The notes: generated by a model not told the origin, from the sequence alone. A DNA stretch of 64,000 nt from Pseudeuparius sepicola (GCA_963920635.1 OY987298.1:143628257-143692256); one strand, 5' to 3'. Numbered from the stretch's first letter, positions 31,341 to 43,090 are shown. Numbers and translations: made by a program.

Positions 31341-32484
31341 AAGTAAAAATAACGTTGAAATAAAAGTGAATATCCAGCAAAGCGGCGGTCTGGTGTGTTG
31401 CTATAAATAGGTCTCTTGGATTGACGGGACGAGCCGACTTGATCGATTCGAACCCGGGAGTTGTACACGGATGGAATAAGATTGAGGAGGGTAGGAGGGA
31501 CGAGGAACGCCAGTCAATACATTTCCAATATCCTGTGCTTTAAGCTTTAAGTGCCCATCCTATTTTCTCGGATACCTATATCACGCGAAAAGTAAGGCCG
31601 AACTGAAAATATAACAAAAATTCAACTTGTGTAAAGGTAATATAGTCTTTTGAACTGGTTTTACAGCCATCCGCACTTCAGTAAAAAGCGTTACTAGGTA
31701 TCACTAAAACACAGTCACGGTCGGTCGGTAATAATTTGCGGTAATATTTTGCGCGCACCCGGTAGAATGCGAACGAACCGCTCTCAGATACACTGTGTAC
31801 AGCTTATTTTCTTATATTATAAGATATCGATCGGCTCGATGAGGAGGGTAGCGGGAGAGGGCAATAGGGAAACGTTTGTTTACACAAGGCAGAGTGACCG
31901 GACTTATTAGTATAGATATCTCTATTTTAGTATATCTCTGGACGCTGTTATTACTTCCACAATCAAAACAAAAGGATTATTTTAAAAATAGCGATATTTT
32001 ATGTCGTTTTCTATATTCTTGTCTTGGGATCAGGGAATTCAATTTCGGTATTATTTTGGAGAAACAAATGATAAATAATACTTAATCGTTACGAATGTAC
32101 ATAAAAGTCTAAAATAGGAAAATGTGTCGATATATTGTAGGCCTCTGTAATTATTGTCTAATAGGTTGAGGAATAAACTCCTTCATTTATTTTAAGACAG
32201 AGTTCCTGTCAATGTGATGGATGGTGCGTAATTGCAATGGGCTATTTAAACCAAGTGGTTTCATGAAAAAATTTGCCAAGTCAACATATATTTAAAAAAT
32301 TGTCACCCTTTACGACATAGAGGGTGTCTACTTTTTTTAAAAAAGGTATATTTAACGTCGCCAATAGTAATTAAAAAGAAATGGCTTGTGGCCTTGTGGC
32401 ATATGGGACAAAAATCTTAATTTTTGGAGACATTTGCCTGAACTATTTTTTGTTGAATGATTTAAAAAAATTGCTTCTTTTCAC
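31341..32484. other. No gene seen
   Basis: Includes GATTCGAACCCGGGAG at about 31444, which recalls a tRNA T-loop or B box but has no tRNA around it. AT-rich elsewhere. No repeat partner found. Confidence 0.4.
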
Positions 32485-32985
32485 ATTCCTTCCAATGTGA
32501 AAATGCAACTCCAGGGCCGGCTACCATCTTTTTTATACCCCCCCATTTTTACTAAAACTATTTTGCATTTTTTTTTATTTTTTATAGTACAAGGAGTTTA
32601 AGTCCACCAGGTGCCAACCTTGAGCAAAAGAGGAATATTATAGGCATCTGGAGAGTCAACTGGTGAAATTGCTTCAAAAAAGTTGAGCGGTTAAATTTTT
32701 TTAAAACTTTATACGGTTGTTGAGAAAGATCCAATAATCCAATAAATTAAATACTTAGTTTTTACATTTTGAGATGGCCTAGATCTGGAAAAAAAATACC
32801 CTCTATATTTGTTATCGGATCTTTGACCATTTAACAGTTTTGAGGTAACTCCGTGGCACACTTGACTCTCCAGATGCCTTTAAATTTCCTATTTTGCTAA
32901 ACTTTCTTTCCTGTGAATCTGAGGTATAAAAAATCGTTGCTGGCCCTTGGATTTGCATTTTCACAATGGTAGAAAGGTTAAAGGA
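32485..32985. mobile_element. Inverted-repeat element, ~170-250 bp arms
   Basis: Left (about 32485-32735) and right (about 32815-32985) arms share GCATCTGGAGAGTCAA, GAAAATGCAA-TCCA-GGCC and TTTTTTATAC or complements. A one-arm relative lies at 23395-23745. No target duplication could be fixed. Confidence 0.65.
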
Positions 32986-34299
32986 ATCCGTCTTTTAAGA
33001 CATTTCAAACGAAAAAAAATTCAGGGGAATGCCTCCAATAAAGATTTTATATAAAATAAATGCCAATGTTTATATTTTTGTTTGTAATGCTAAATAATGC
33101 CAAATGTTTCAATTTGTTTTTGTGCTGTTACCTAATTGGGGAAGTAGAGGAAGGAATATCTACTATAAACATAAGAAACCCTAAAATTAACATTGCTCAC
33201 ATTGCTCACTTATGTACAAAACATTTTATTACATGTGAATCATTTTTTATAAATTTTGTTTTATTCTAAATTCAATTGTGAACATTGCTTAATGGGGAAA
33301 CTGATTTATTTTCTTCGTTAGATACATATAAGTACTTCTGTTTTAAAATACGTAATTCAGTCCGCACATTTAACGGCAGCAGATTCATTCTATGAGCATG
33401 TATAACTTGCAAAGCTTTTTTATATACCGGTATATAAACTATTTTCTACAAGAGCTTTTCTTTTTAACAACACAATGTTGTCTTCGATTTTTTGGGCTTC
33501 ACACACCCACTGACAAATCTAATGTCCAAATATTTAGGAGTTTTAAACATTGACTGAAAGATTCTTCAATGATTGGACTGACATATCCTTGCCACTACTG
33601 CCCTTTTATACTTACTTGATTTCTCATTATCAAAATAAACTTAAATATGGATCTCGTCAGTAGCTAGCGCCTAAAATAATCAGGATGCGTTCTTTTTTAG
33701 ATACCTACATAAAGCTATAATTATATTTTTATGGTGCAGGCAGTCCACGTCCGATTTCCTGATTTAGGGGATTTTTATCGTCGGCGCACCTGTGATCGTC
33801 TTATTCACCAGCCACTAAAAATACCTGGCAAAGGCGGACGAAAAGCTGACAAAAGGCCAAAGAATCCTCACTCAACAAAAGCCCCTTCTTATAGCTTTTA
33901 TACCTCTTTCTTCGCTACAATTTACTTTTATGTGCGAAATAAATTAGGTAGATACCTATACCTATCTACCGTGTGGGGTTAACAAAGTTCATCTATACTA
34001 TACAAATGAGCGGGCTAAACGGTTTTATCACGTGTTTCCTTCGAAAATTTTGGCCTCGATTTTGGCTACTCTATTCACTTACTGCAAAGCCGGTGATGCT
34101 TTTATGATTTTTTGTGACTTGTGACTGACGTTAATTTTACTGGCAAGTGAAGAGGGCTGAGGGCTCAACAGGGTTTTGGCATGCTAACAAGGGTGTTGTG
34201 GTTTGCTTTGAAATTTTGTTGTATAAAGGGTATAAAGGGCGATATATGCCATATCAGCAGAGAGTATTTAGATGAGAATTAGAGTTGGTCGATATTCCA
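32986..34299. other. No gene seen
   Basis: Frames at 33060-33269 (hydrophobic) and 33731-33982 (basic, Pro-rich middle) show no domain or neighbours. (TATAAAGGG)2 at about 34221-34238. Confidence 0.35.
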
Positions 34300-35365
34300 C
34301 AACTAAAAATTGTGTTGGAGCCGATGTCATTGCATTAGATATTAGGCCAGTAGAATTAGACAAAAATCGTCGAAAATTTATTGTAATTCGATTCAGGATG
34401 CCATATGGCAATAGGTTTTTTTGAGGTAGTTCAGAGGCTATTGCCAATGATTGTTTCCAATTTTGTACACTAAAAGACGGTTAATTTGAGACCTGGTAAG
34501 TTGAAATCGGCCAATAATTTGTTTAAATAATTGCAAAAAACCGATCGAATATTTAAAATTTTCATGTATTTTTCATTCTATGGGAAAAGCATTTGTGCAC
34601 TTGAAACGTTCAGGACATATAAGCCCTCTATGACTCTTTAAGTTACCCTGAAAAGTTCGTTAAAAATATTAATTAGTTTACGAGAAATTTAATTTATTAA
34701 AAAAGGGTATAATGTTTATTAACAATTGATCCACCTGCCGTCATCCTAGGAGGGTCATCTTGGGCCCATTTTTTGCCGCCATTTTGAACGTGAAAATAAT
34801 TAAAATTTTATCTGCTCTAAACCTATTCATAAAATATAAGTCTCGACAAAAAAATGGGCCCAAGACGACCCTTCTAGGATGACGACAACTGGGCCAATTG
34901 TTAATAAACATTATACCCTTTTTTAATAAACAAATTAAATTTCTCGTAAACTAATTAATATTTTTTAACGAAATTTTCAGGGCAACTTAAAGATCATAGA
35001 GGGCTTATGTAATGAACGTTTCAAGTGTACAAATGCTTTTTTTTTCAATTATTTAAACAAATTATTGGCCGATTTCAACTTACGAAGTCTCAAATTAATC
35101 GCCTTTTAGTGTTCTAGTATAGTGTACAAAATATGAAACACCCATCGGCAATAGTCCCTGAACTACCTTAAAAAACAAAACGATTTTTCACGATTTTTTC
35201 ACATTAAACCATTGTTTAAACAATGTTGCGCCACTTTAAAATTGGATCCCATGAAATGCTAAATATGTTATCAATAAATATAACGATTTTTTCATATGAC
35301 ATCCTGAATCGAATTACAATATGCACTTTGACTAATTTTACTGGCCTATATGCTGATATGCCATT
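34300..35365. mobile_element. Large inverted-repeat element, arms ~350 bp plus outer arms
   Basis: The inner arms 34422-34775 and 34846-35169 are inverted copies with a 70-bp spacer (shared: TTGAAATCGGCCAATAATTT, TTAATTAGTTTACGAGAAAT, GGGTATAATGTTTATTAACA, GTCATCCTAG). An outer pair (34341-34405 with 35292-35346) repeats TTGTAATTCGATTCAGGATG and TAGGCCAGTA in inverted order, with about 120 bp of extra DNA inserted on the right. No coding frame. The element class is unknown. Confidence 0.8.
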
Positions 35366-36071
35366 ACCAGATGGGTTCGAACTTAAATATTTAGTCCCAA
35401 AAAGAGTTGCTTGGCACCTTGAAAGTTAAAAATTCAATACTCGGTGGAAGTAGATATAATATGTACTAAATTGCGGAAACAATGTTGGCCAGGCCAACAA
35501 AACAAATTGAATTGGAGAAATCCAGGAAGAGAAATGCGCACTTTGCATTCCTCTTGTACCTACAGAATGGAAACCAAAAAAGTATGGGCATTGTTCTGTA
35601 TGCATTGGAACAAATTAAATGTTGCAATAAACTAAAATAACGGGAATTGCCTTTGTTCACTTTGTCGCTGGCAGATGTTTTTCGTGCGCAAATTGCCTTT
35701 TGCTAGGGCACAGCCAGTATTTCGGTTTATTTTATTTCGCCCAATAGCTTGTAATACGGTACATACATAACTTTTTTTGGTTGCCGGGATATTTAGTCAA
35801 CAAAACCTAAATTCCTAATATGTTTTCAGTAATATGTTTTCATGATTCTTGATTGTTTTTTCCAGAACTTCCTTCTCTTTCTGCATCTACTTCCCTAGTA
35901 GAAAGCAATAAAACGCGTCTTTTGTATACGAACATTTAAAACATATTTCACTATTTTTCGTAAGTATCTGGTATGGTATAAATGAATTCACTTGGAACAG
36001 CATAAAAACCATTGGGCGCCGTTTGCTTTGTAAAACAAGACTTAGTCTTAGGCGGCGCGCGGTCCTTAATA
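35366..36071. other. No gene seen
   Basis: Frames at 35444-35635 and 35466-35660 overlap on opposite strands and show no domain. Confidence 0.4.
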
Positions 36072-36165
36072 ATATTGTAAAAATTTTATTTAAATGCTCT
36101 TAAAAATAATAAAATACACTTTGAAATAATTCAAACCAAAGCAAACCAATAATTTTGTTACACAC
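36072..36165. repeat. Single arm of the AAGCTT foldback family
   Basis: Matches 19330-19424: TTTAAATGCTCT-AAAA, AATAAA-TA, CAAAC-AAGCAAACC and ATAATTTTGTTACA. The opposite arm is absent. Confidence 0.65.
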
Positions 36166-37247
36166 AAAACAGCACCACACAAAAATCTATACACAAAACC
36201 AAAATCCGTAAAATAAAGCGCAATCCTTATTTCCGTGCACGGCACTGGTTATACTGGCCTAACTGGCCCACGTCTACACCTGCTCCAGGGATCTCCGAAA
36301 CGCCGACCAATCAAATCGCTACGCTCGCTTTCTTATTGGCTGCCTCCTTGACTTGGTCGACGTCGACCGCATAAAAACCTTTGCATTTTATACGGGTGAT
36401 TTCTGCTGATAAGTCTGGTATTTTTACCAGTAGCAGAGCGTGGTAAATGCTATGAAATAGATCACGTCCCGTATATCACTGTGTTCCAAGAGATTTCATT
36501 GGTGTGAATTATGTCACTCTGTCGCGCACCTTCCCCAATATTGTAGAAAAGTACCACCTCCTATGCACTTACCACTTACTACATAACCATAACTAAAAAT
36601 ATACTTTTACGCTATCGAAAAATTTAAAAGTATAAAGACTACCTGCTTTTCTATTAGGCAAATTTTCTCATCGGCAAAACAAGCGCCAAAAAAAACCAAT
36701 ACTGGCACAATGAATTATCCTAGCACGTAACAAATTCGGCTGATGGATATCATCCGTTCGACCGGCAATAAAAGAAACACAATTAAGTTTTGAATGGGAG
36801 AATTTGACCTGAACCGCAACAAAATAGCGGTAAGGTGCCTAAACTTTATAAATTGAACCGAACCCGAACCATGACAGATCGATTGCTGCGCGGAACGCGG
36901 CACTTTTCAATATTGTGCCTGCGTTCAAGAATATCTCGGTTATGGGAGACTTAATAGATGCTTAAGGTTTTGGTATTTTAATTTTAAATGATTTCTGTAA
37001 TTTTGTGTGTGCACTATACTTTAGAAACATATATTAATCTTAAAACAGCTTTAAATTTAGCATATTTATTCTTGGATAGTTAAGTTTTCATTGTGGTAAT
37101 ATGCACAAAGGACAGAGACGTTCAGCTAATTAAGACAGCGTTTTTTCTACAGAAAATATTGTTATTTGTATTTTGCAGATTTAATTTGGAGAATATTTAT
37201 GCCCCTTCCTATATACTCTATGCGATCATATATTATGTGTTACCATC
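36166..37247. other. No gene seen
   Basis: Moderately GC-rich at 36240-36420 (CCAATCAAATCG, a CCAAT-type motif, lies near 36308), then AT-rich. Frame 36715-36903 is not supported. Confidence 0.4.
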
Positions 37248-37256
37248 AAGGCCAAC

Positions 37257-38458
37257 GATAAAGACAGGCCATGACGCTAACGCATAATCTCATAAATTGA
37301 AAAGATAGTCCATCTTCTTACAGTGGAGTGAAAAGACAAATTAAAAATTGAATATCTTAAAGTCAAGTGACCAACTAGGTATATAAATAAAAGGCATTTT
37401 TGGAGATAAGTAGAAAAAACAAATTTCGTAACAATTTGGCGAGTTTCCTTTCATCTATTACATTATTAGTTTTGTGCATCCAGGCTTTCTCTAATTGTTT
37501 TTTCAAAATTTTCAACCTGCCTCAGCTGTTTTGGGCTAAACGGCACTACACTCAAATATTTTGGCACATTCTCAAAAACTGTTGGGACAGCACCTTCCTT
37601 AGATGATATTCGCTATATAGGTATTTTCCACACATTTGTCCACTTTAATTCTTTCACTTTCGTGGAAATGTGTTAGCCACACATACTTAAGGGTCTTTTA
37701 GAAATTAAATCTCAGTTGGAATTTGACGAATCCATTTCTGGCGCAAATTTTCATCCCGAGGCAAAGTAAATGTTGTTATGGTGACATTTTCTTCCTGGCT
37801 TTTGTAGTATGTATAAATATAATATAAACAGACCCAATATTTGGTATTTAGGTTATTTTTTACGAAATAAAAATGAAAACTCACCTCAGTATACTATAAA
37901 TTAATATTGACGAGGTCCCAGTTGATCGGCAGCGTGAAAGGCCGAATAGGAACCGTATCAGGACGTGGGTCCACAACGAAAAACCTCGAGTACGTTACAA
38001 CACTGATTTATTTCGCACAAGGTGAATGGTGAATACAAAATACACAAACCCGAACGTGGTCAACGGGAACGGCTTCCAGCCACCGGGACCGTCTGAACTC
38101 GCGGATCTCAAGTAAGCAGTTCACCCGTCTGTGTCTCAGGCTCCACTGCTTATACTCCATGTCCTTCCCGGGGGGAGAATTTCCCTTACAGCGCTCACGC
38201 GTCGGCGCGAGCGGCACCATTACTCCTGGACGGCACGGCTCCCACCCAGACGCCATAATAACACCTGGGCGGTTCCCCTCCGCCGGGACACACGCGCACT
38301 AGACACAAACTTGTTTCTAAAATATAAGCTAAGACGTTTAATTAAAACTTCTCAAACCCAAGCTGCCGCTTTCAGTTATGTGACAAATGACATGTAACGT
38401 CGGACTAAGATGGTCACGTGATGTTTGTGCGCCATGGCCTGTCTTTATGTAGGCCTCG
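37257..38458 (-). mobile_element. THAP-coding P-like transposon, copy 2, with 9-bp TSD
   Basis: The ends are CAAGGCCAACG and GGCCTCG (inverted similarity through GACAGGCCATG-CGC), flanked by identical TGTTACCAT at 37248-37256 and 38459-38467. It is the inverted counterpart of 10642-11612 and keeps about 110 bp (38285-38400) missing from copy 1. P elements duplicate 8 bp; the ninth matching base may be chance, or a related family may use nine. The THAP relic lies on the minus strand within about 37480-37800. Confidence 0.8.
37480..37800 (-). pseudogene. THAP-domain coding relic, copy 2
   Basis: Minus-strand translation gives VWLTHFHESERIKVDKCV, equivalent to VWLTHFQESETIKADKCV in copy 1. Further along are CTGAGGCAGG and the AVPT(I/V)F region (AAGGTGCTGTCCCAACAGTT). 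Trp for Cys in the third zinc-ligand position is shared by both copies, so the change predates their split or reflects a variant finger. Frame breaks prevent a full protein. Confidence 0.65.
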
Positions 38459-38467
38459 TGTTACCAT

Positions 38468-39149
38468 TGTTTCTACCATGATTAATTTGCCCGAATAGTC
38501 TGATTCCTACTCATTAATATGTCCAGTAACAGTATTGTTTATTTCATATAAAAGACAAATTGTAAACATTGCAAACATCTATTGCATTTACGCTAGAGCC
38601 AGCAGCAGTTTCCTAGAACCGAAGACACAAAGATGAGGAAGGTATAATAACTATTACATCTTTTTATCGAACTGACCGCTTCTATTTGCCAAGGATGGAT
38701 ACTAAAGATTCCATAAATCGTAGCCTGACCGACGCTAAAGAAATAACACAATGGTCTATTATGTATTTCTAACAGGAGTTGCCGTAAAAAAGTTATAAGA
38801 GCTTTATTACAATTCATGTTGGCGATTGCGCTCTTACGTTGCTTTTTGATATTCCTATAATTTAACTTGTTTTTGTATGCCTATCATACTTTCGCTATAA
38901 GACGCCAGAGCCAGAGGGAAGCCAATAATACCAATCCATAATGCAAGGCGACAAGAAAAATATTATTTTCATTAGTCGAGACCTCGTCACGTGACTTGAC
39001 TTGGCGTCATAATTTAGTTAAACTAACCCTTCAAGTTACACATCGGTTTGAAGAGCTTTCTGTTAGTGGCAAATTGTCAGCACATCGAACTTACATTTGA
39101 CAACTCTGCACTTTGTATCTGACACATCGCGCTAAATATTATATAGTTT
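38468..39149. other. No gene seen
   Basis: AT-rich spacer up to the mariner-type relic; the frame 38593-38817 lacks motifs. Confidence 0.4.
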
Positions 39150-39989
39150 TTTAGTTCTGAAGAAACATGTTTTTACTTGGATGAAACTTGGCTGAACGAG
39201 GAACATACTGTTTCAAAAGTATGGAAAGCCAAAAATATTCAAAGTTCTCGGCAAGCTTTTATGGAAAGGTGGTCAAGGGGTATAAACCCTCCCTCCGGAA
39301 AAGGTCGTAAATAATATAACACACGTTGGAAGCGAAGATGGATTTCTAGATGGCGGTTTATTAGACTTTCAATCCAATTTTAAGATTATCAGAGATTCGG
39401 AGATTATCACGAGGAAATGGCGGCCGATTTATTTGAAGAATATTTTCAGCGAATGATAGAGCGGATACCAAATCATTCCATACTTGTAATTGATATTGCA
39501 AGTTATCATTCTAGACTAGTGGAGAAGCTTCCAACTAGTTCTTGGAGAGAAGCGAATATTATTGAATGGTTAAACGAGAAGGGGCTGCAATTTGAAGAAG
39601 GAATGGTCAAAAAAGAACTTTTAAAAATAGCCAGGCAACATAGCTCAGGATTTAAGAAGTATGTATGTACCTAGTCGATGAAATGGCAAAAGAACGTGGC
39701 ATAATAATTATGCAACGCCTGCCGCCATATCATTGTTAGTTTACCCATAGAGCTTATATGGGCCCAAAGAAAAGGACATGTTGCAAGACATAACACTACT
39801 TATAAGCTTAAGGATGTACGGCAGCTGATGATCAATTCACTGGACATTATTACTGCAGAAAGTTGGCAAAATGCGATACAACTTGTTATTGCGGAAGAAA
39901 GTAAAATGTGGAATCTTGATGAATTGATTGGCGACGCTCTGGAAATTGAGCCTCTTATTATTGCCTTAGAACATGACGCCTTTTTCTAA
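39150..39989 (+). pseudogene. Tc1/mariner-type (IS630 group) transposase relic
   Basis: The catalytic core is recognisable in pieces. FYLDETWLNE (about 39172) carries the first Asp. After a ~200-bp stretch, an open frame of 85 codons (39417-39674) runs from MAADLFEEYFQRMIERIPNH to ILVIDIASYHSRLVEKLPTS, with the second Asp; Ile replaces the usual Asn after it. The third acidic residue is in PIELIWAQ (about 39744), after a stop and frameshift. The tail KDVRQLMINSLDIITAESW continues to a stop at 39987-39989. A sister relic on the minus strand is at 51720-52650. DDE transposases cut and paste DNA at TA; this copy is inactive from several frame breaks. Confidence 0.8.
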
Positions 39990-40128
39990 TTTTCCAAAGA
40001 CGATCCTTTATAATATTTTGAATTGTAATATTATTTTAATAAATAAAATGCCCTATGTGAAACTGTATTGCCAACATTATTATAAATATCAAATAGTTTG
40101 TTTTATTAGTGTCTGAAAATTTAATATT

Positions 40129-40243
40129 TTTGCAAAATGGTTCGGTTGGTTTTAGGAACAGGTAAAAACGATAATAAAAGAATAAACTTTTTATTTTTCT
40201 TACATGTCCCTTAATCCAAACAAACCATTTTGCAACCGATCCT
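40129..40243. repeat. 115-bp foldback
   Basis: Arms start TTTGCAAAATGGTT and end AACCATTTTGCAA, with inner pairing between GGAACAGGTAA and TTACATGTCCC and across an AATAAA-rich centre. It sits between the mariner-type relic and the recombinase relic. Confidence 0.7.
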
Positions 40244-40514
40244 CGGCTTATGGCTTATAATTGCCTTTATTAGCATTTTATTGCCCATTGTTATTTGGAT
40301 ATTACGGGGTGCGCCCAAGGAAGAACGCAGATAAATACAATGAACAAATGGCAAAGCTTTTTGTCGGACCCAGGTAGTCCCTTGAATTTATAATGAGGGC
40401 AGTGTGAAATTCCCTATTCCATACTGCACTTTTTTTACAAGCGTTTTTTACAAGCTTTTTTACACGCTTTTATTTACCTTCACCCTGTTAGTAGGGGTGT
40501 GAGTGTATAGGTAA

Positions 40515-41056
40515 GTAAGTAAGGAACCAAGAGAAGTTACAATCACTGGAGATTTTTATTATAATATTGCAAAGAAATTCTGGGCTCTGACACCTTCCAT
40601 CGTTCCGTCTGATAATTTTTTTATTCATTTCCAAAAAAATAAATGTACACGCCAAGTAATTGGCATAAATAAACTGGGTAATATGCCTAAACAAATTGCC
40701 ACGTTCCTGAATCTAGAAAACCCCCAAGAATATACTGGCCACTGTTTCCGTCGTACGTCAGCGACTACGTTGGTAAACGCAGATGCGAATATTACAACAT
40801 TAAAAAGACATGGGGGCTGGAAGTCTTCTCAAGTAGCAGAAGGATATATATAAAATTCTCTACAAAATCGAATAAATGTAGCAAATCAACTATTAGTCTC
40901 GTCAATTACTGGATCGTCAGTAACTGCCCCTTCATCTTCCAATTCGTCTTGCTATACGTCTGTTAACTCAGCAGCTACAAACCAATCTGTGTTGAAAAAA
41001 TTACGGAAAATATTTCCAATGCACCAGTTTTCAATTTCAATAATTGCACAAATACT
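40515..41056 (+). pseudogene. Tyrosine recombinase C-terminal part (Crypton-like)
   Basis: One frame reads KFWALTPSIVPSDNFF, then NMPKQIATFLNLENPQEYTG, then HCFRRTSATTLVNADANITT, then LKRHGGWKSSQVAEGYI before an in-frame TAA (40851-40853), and stays open to about 41056 beyond it. HxxR (H-C-F-R), the second His (KRHGGW) and the Tyr nucleophile (AEGYI) are the conserved order of tyrosine recombinases, and the GGWKS-VAEGY wording is typical of insect Crypton-type elements. The N-terminal half and the first catalytic Arg are missing or unrecognised. The TAA follows two residues after the Tyr and probably replaced a sense codon. Confidence 0.8.
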
Positions 41057-41416
41057 ATAAATATACACATTAATACAATGTAATATGCAAAATGTGTGAA
41101 TAAATAACTTGTTTTGTTCCAAATTAATTTAATTGTTTTTTTGACTTTCTGGTTGTGGAGAATAATTACATTCACGAATGGTCGTGGAGAAAATACAGTC
41201 TGTTACTCGGTTAGAATGAAAAAATTCGATACGAGTGGAAGGAACCACATTACAGAATCTACTATTCCGAAATATTTTGATGTAAACAATTGTAAAACTA
41301 AAATTTAATAAAGGTCGTGCTTCAGTGCGGCTCTTGCGAATATCTCAACGCACGTGCTCTTATTTACGCCAGGCGTAAGAGTTGCTCGATTTTAGTATAG
41401 TATACCTACTCAATAT
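41057..41416. other. Downstream flank of the recombinase relic
   Basis: Short frames only. No Crypton target duplication could be identified; these elements generally lack terminal inverted repeats. Confidence 0.4.
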
Positions 41417-41995
41417 TGTAATTTGTTCAAAATGGCCGCCGCTCCAATCCCAAGATTATTTTTTCCTTTACAAGCCCCTTGATATGAATAGAAAACGATA
41501 ACTTGAGCCATAAAAAGAACTTTAGTTCCGAGGTACATATTAGGTATATGTATTTTTAAACCGGATAAAAATGTTTTATTAGGCAAAAAAATAATCATAA
41601 GGGATCACCCGTCCATGAACCGACTGCGCGCTACCTAGTTCAAGTATAACGAGGCGCGGCGCTTCCCAACAGAAACTCGAAACTGCTGCCTGTTGTGCAG
41701 CCTCCATGAAAAATATAATGATATTCAAATATTTATAGTGAAAGTGAAAGATTGCGCTGCTATTAGGTAACAATTTCGCAATGTGTACGAAAAATTAATG
41801 GACCTTTATTGGCCGGGTTTTGAATATTTGGTCACTTTTGACGGGCGATGGCTTCGCGTCTGACGTTTGATGTTTACATCTCGCCAAGGCCTACTTATTG
41901 AAAAAATCGTACAATAATGGGCTACTTCAGTGCCGATTTCTGAGCTTTTAATGAAGATTTTGGGACACTTCACTGCCGATTTCAAGATTTTATTT
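41417..41995 (+). repeat. Dispersed repeat R4, copy 1
   Basis: About 490 bp (41505-41990) recur inverted at 63350-63850. Shared: GGCCGGGTTTTGAATATTTG, CGTCTGACGTTTGATGTTTA, ACATCTCGCCAAGGCCTACT, AACAATTTCGCAATGTGTAC and AAGGGATCACCCGTCCATGA (or complements). The opening CAAAATGGCCGCCGCTCCAA also recalls the GGAGCGGCGGCCATTTTG block of the 23-kb element. Confidence 0.8.
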
Positions 41996-42034
41996 TTATA
42001 TATTATTTATTACGTTATTACGGTTAGTGATCCA

Positions 42035-43090
42035 ATAATTTATCATGTAGGTGTACTGGTTGGGTAGGGATCAAAAATTACGAAGGAAACTAGTTTATTC
42101 TTTTGCCGACGTTTCGGTTATATTTTTAACCATCTTCAAGGCTCTACAATATTAAAACATCAGTAAGTACAATAACGAAAGCGTAAACTGACAATAGTAA
42201 CAATTAAAAAAACCACAAAAATCAACACAAGATGCTTGCCAACAATAATCGAATAAGAATATATAATTTATAATGACAGGAAAAGTAAAAAAAAATTATT
42301 ATATATTTTACTCACCAGAATTCACGTCTCCTGAGTTTAAAAATCAAAATAAAAACCACAAACATTTAGACAATCGGATTTTACCATAAAACGGAAAAAC
42401 AACGACAAACACATTAAAATTGAACATATATCTATCAAAATCTTGGGGATACTGAACAGTCTGCTGGACTTTTTTGTTAGTACATGAAAAAGAAATGTAA
42501 AAACTATCACCGATAAGGCTCCACAAAAGTCAAGTATTGAACAAAAACCAGTAAGAAAGTATGTTCATAATAAAATATTAAAATTAGCAAGGCAAAAATT
42601 GAGTCTTCCAAAAGGCGTACACAAAATATACAATAAATATAAAACTGCTCATTTTTAAACTGACTAAATGGTAATAATATAAAAACCACATAACTATAAC
42701 GGAGCTATTATTTTGGTAGCTTAGAAATTAAGTTAAAGTAAGCCTTATTTAACCCCTCAATATCTCTGCGTGTATTAACACTGTCAAATTTTTTGATGCA
42801 GATCATTTCTTGAATCAACCGCTTTTTATAAACCAATTGTTTTCCAACTACTCTTACATCGTCAAAATCGAAACCGTGGTCAAACTCTCTGTGGTGTTCT
42901 ACTAGAGCAGTGGAGTTGACAACATTTTTCTTTCTTAGGTCCCTTTGATGTTCAATCAATCTTTGTTTTAAGCAGCGTCCAGTCTGTCCTATATAGCATT
43001 TTGAACAGACTGTACATGGGATCTTATACACCAGACCAGAATCCATATTATTTATAATTTCCCGCTTGTTCTGTGTGGCAAGATTTCGCG
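42035..43090 (-). mobile_element. Penelope-like retroelement, 5'-truncated
   Basis: Minus-strand element holding the GIY-YIG endonuclease end of the ORF (42708-43090) and about 650 bp of AT-rich 3' flank. The 3' side carries CCGACGTTTCGGTTATATTT and CCATCTTCAAGG near 42110-42150, the kind of edge sequence also seen in the foldback at 29.8-30.0 kb. The reverse-transcriptase part is missing, as expected for incomplete reverse transcription. Confidence 0.75.
42708..43046 (-). CDS. GIY-YIG endonuclease domain of a Penelope-like element (partial ORF)
   Basis: This 112-codon open frame begins MDSGLVYKIPCTVCSKCYIG and continues QTGRCLKQRLIEHQRDLRKK. VYKIPC...CYIGQTGR..KQR..EH is the GIY-YIG nuclease core of Penelope-like elements, with the catalytic Tyr in YIG and the Arg in LKQRLIEH both present. 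The Cys pair before YIG also fits. The frame stays open upstream of this Met to about 43090 (RNLATQNKREIINNMDSG), so the Met is internal and the true protein was longer. The enzyme nicks DNA to prime reverse transcription. No stop or frameshift lies inside the domain, making it the best-kept transposon protein segment of the window, but without its reverse transcriptase it is not functional alone. Confidence 0.85.
   Translation of the reverse strand: MDSGLVYKIPCTVCSKCYIGQTGRCLKQRLIEHQRDLRKKNVVNSTALVEHHREFDHGFDFDDVRVVGKQLVYKKRLIQEMICIKKFDSVNTRRDIEGLNKAYFNLISKLPK

Noticed and set aside
31440..31460. GATTCGAACCCGGGAG, resembling a tRNA T-arm or B box
   Set aside because: No A box at the right distance and no cloverleaf can be drawn on either strand.
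33731..33982. Basic 83-codon frame
   Set aside because: No recognisable motif and no start context or neighbours that support a gene.
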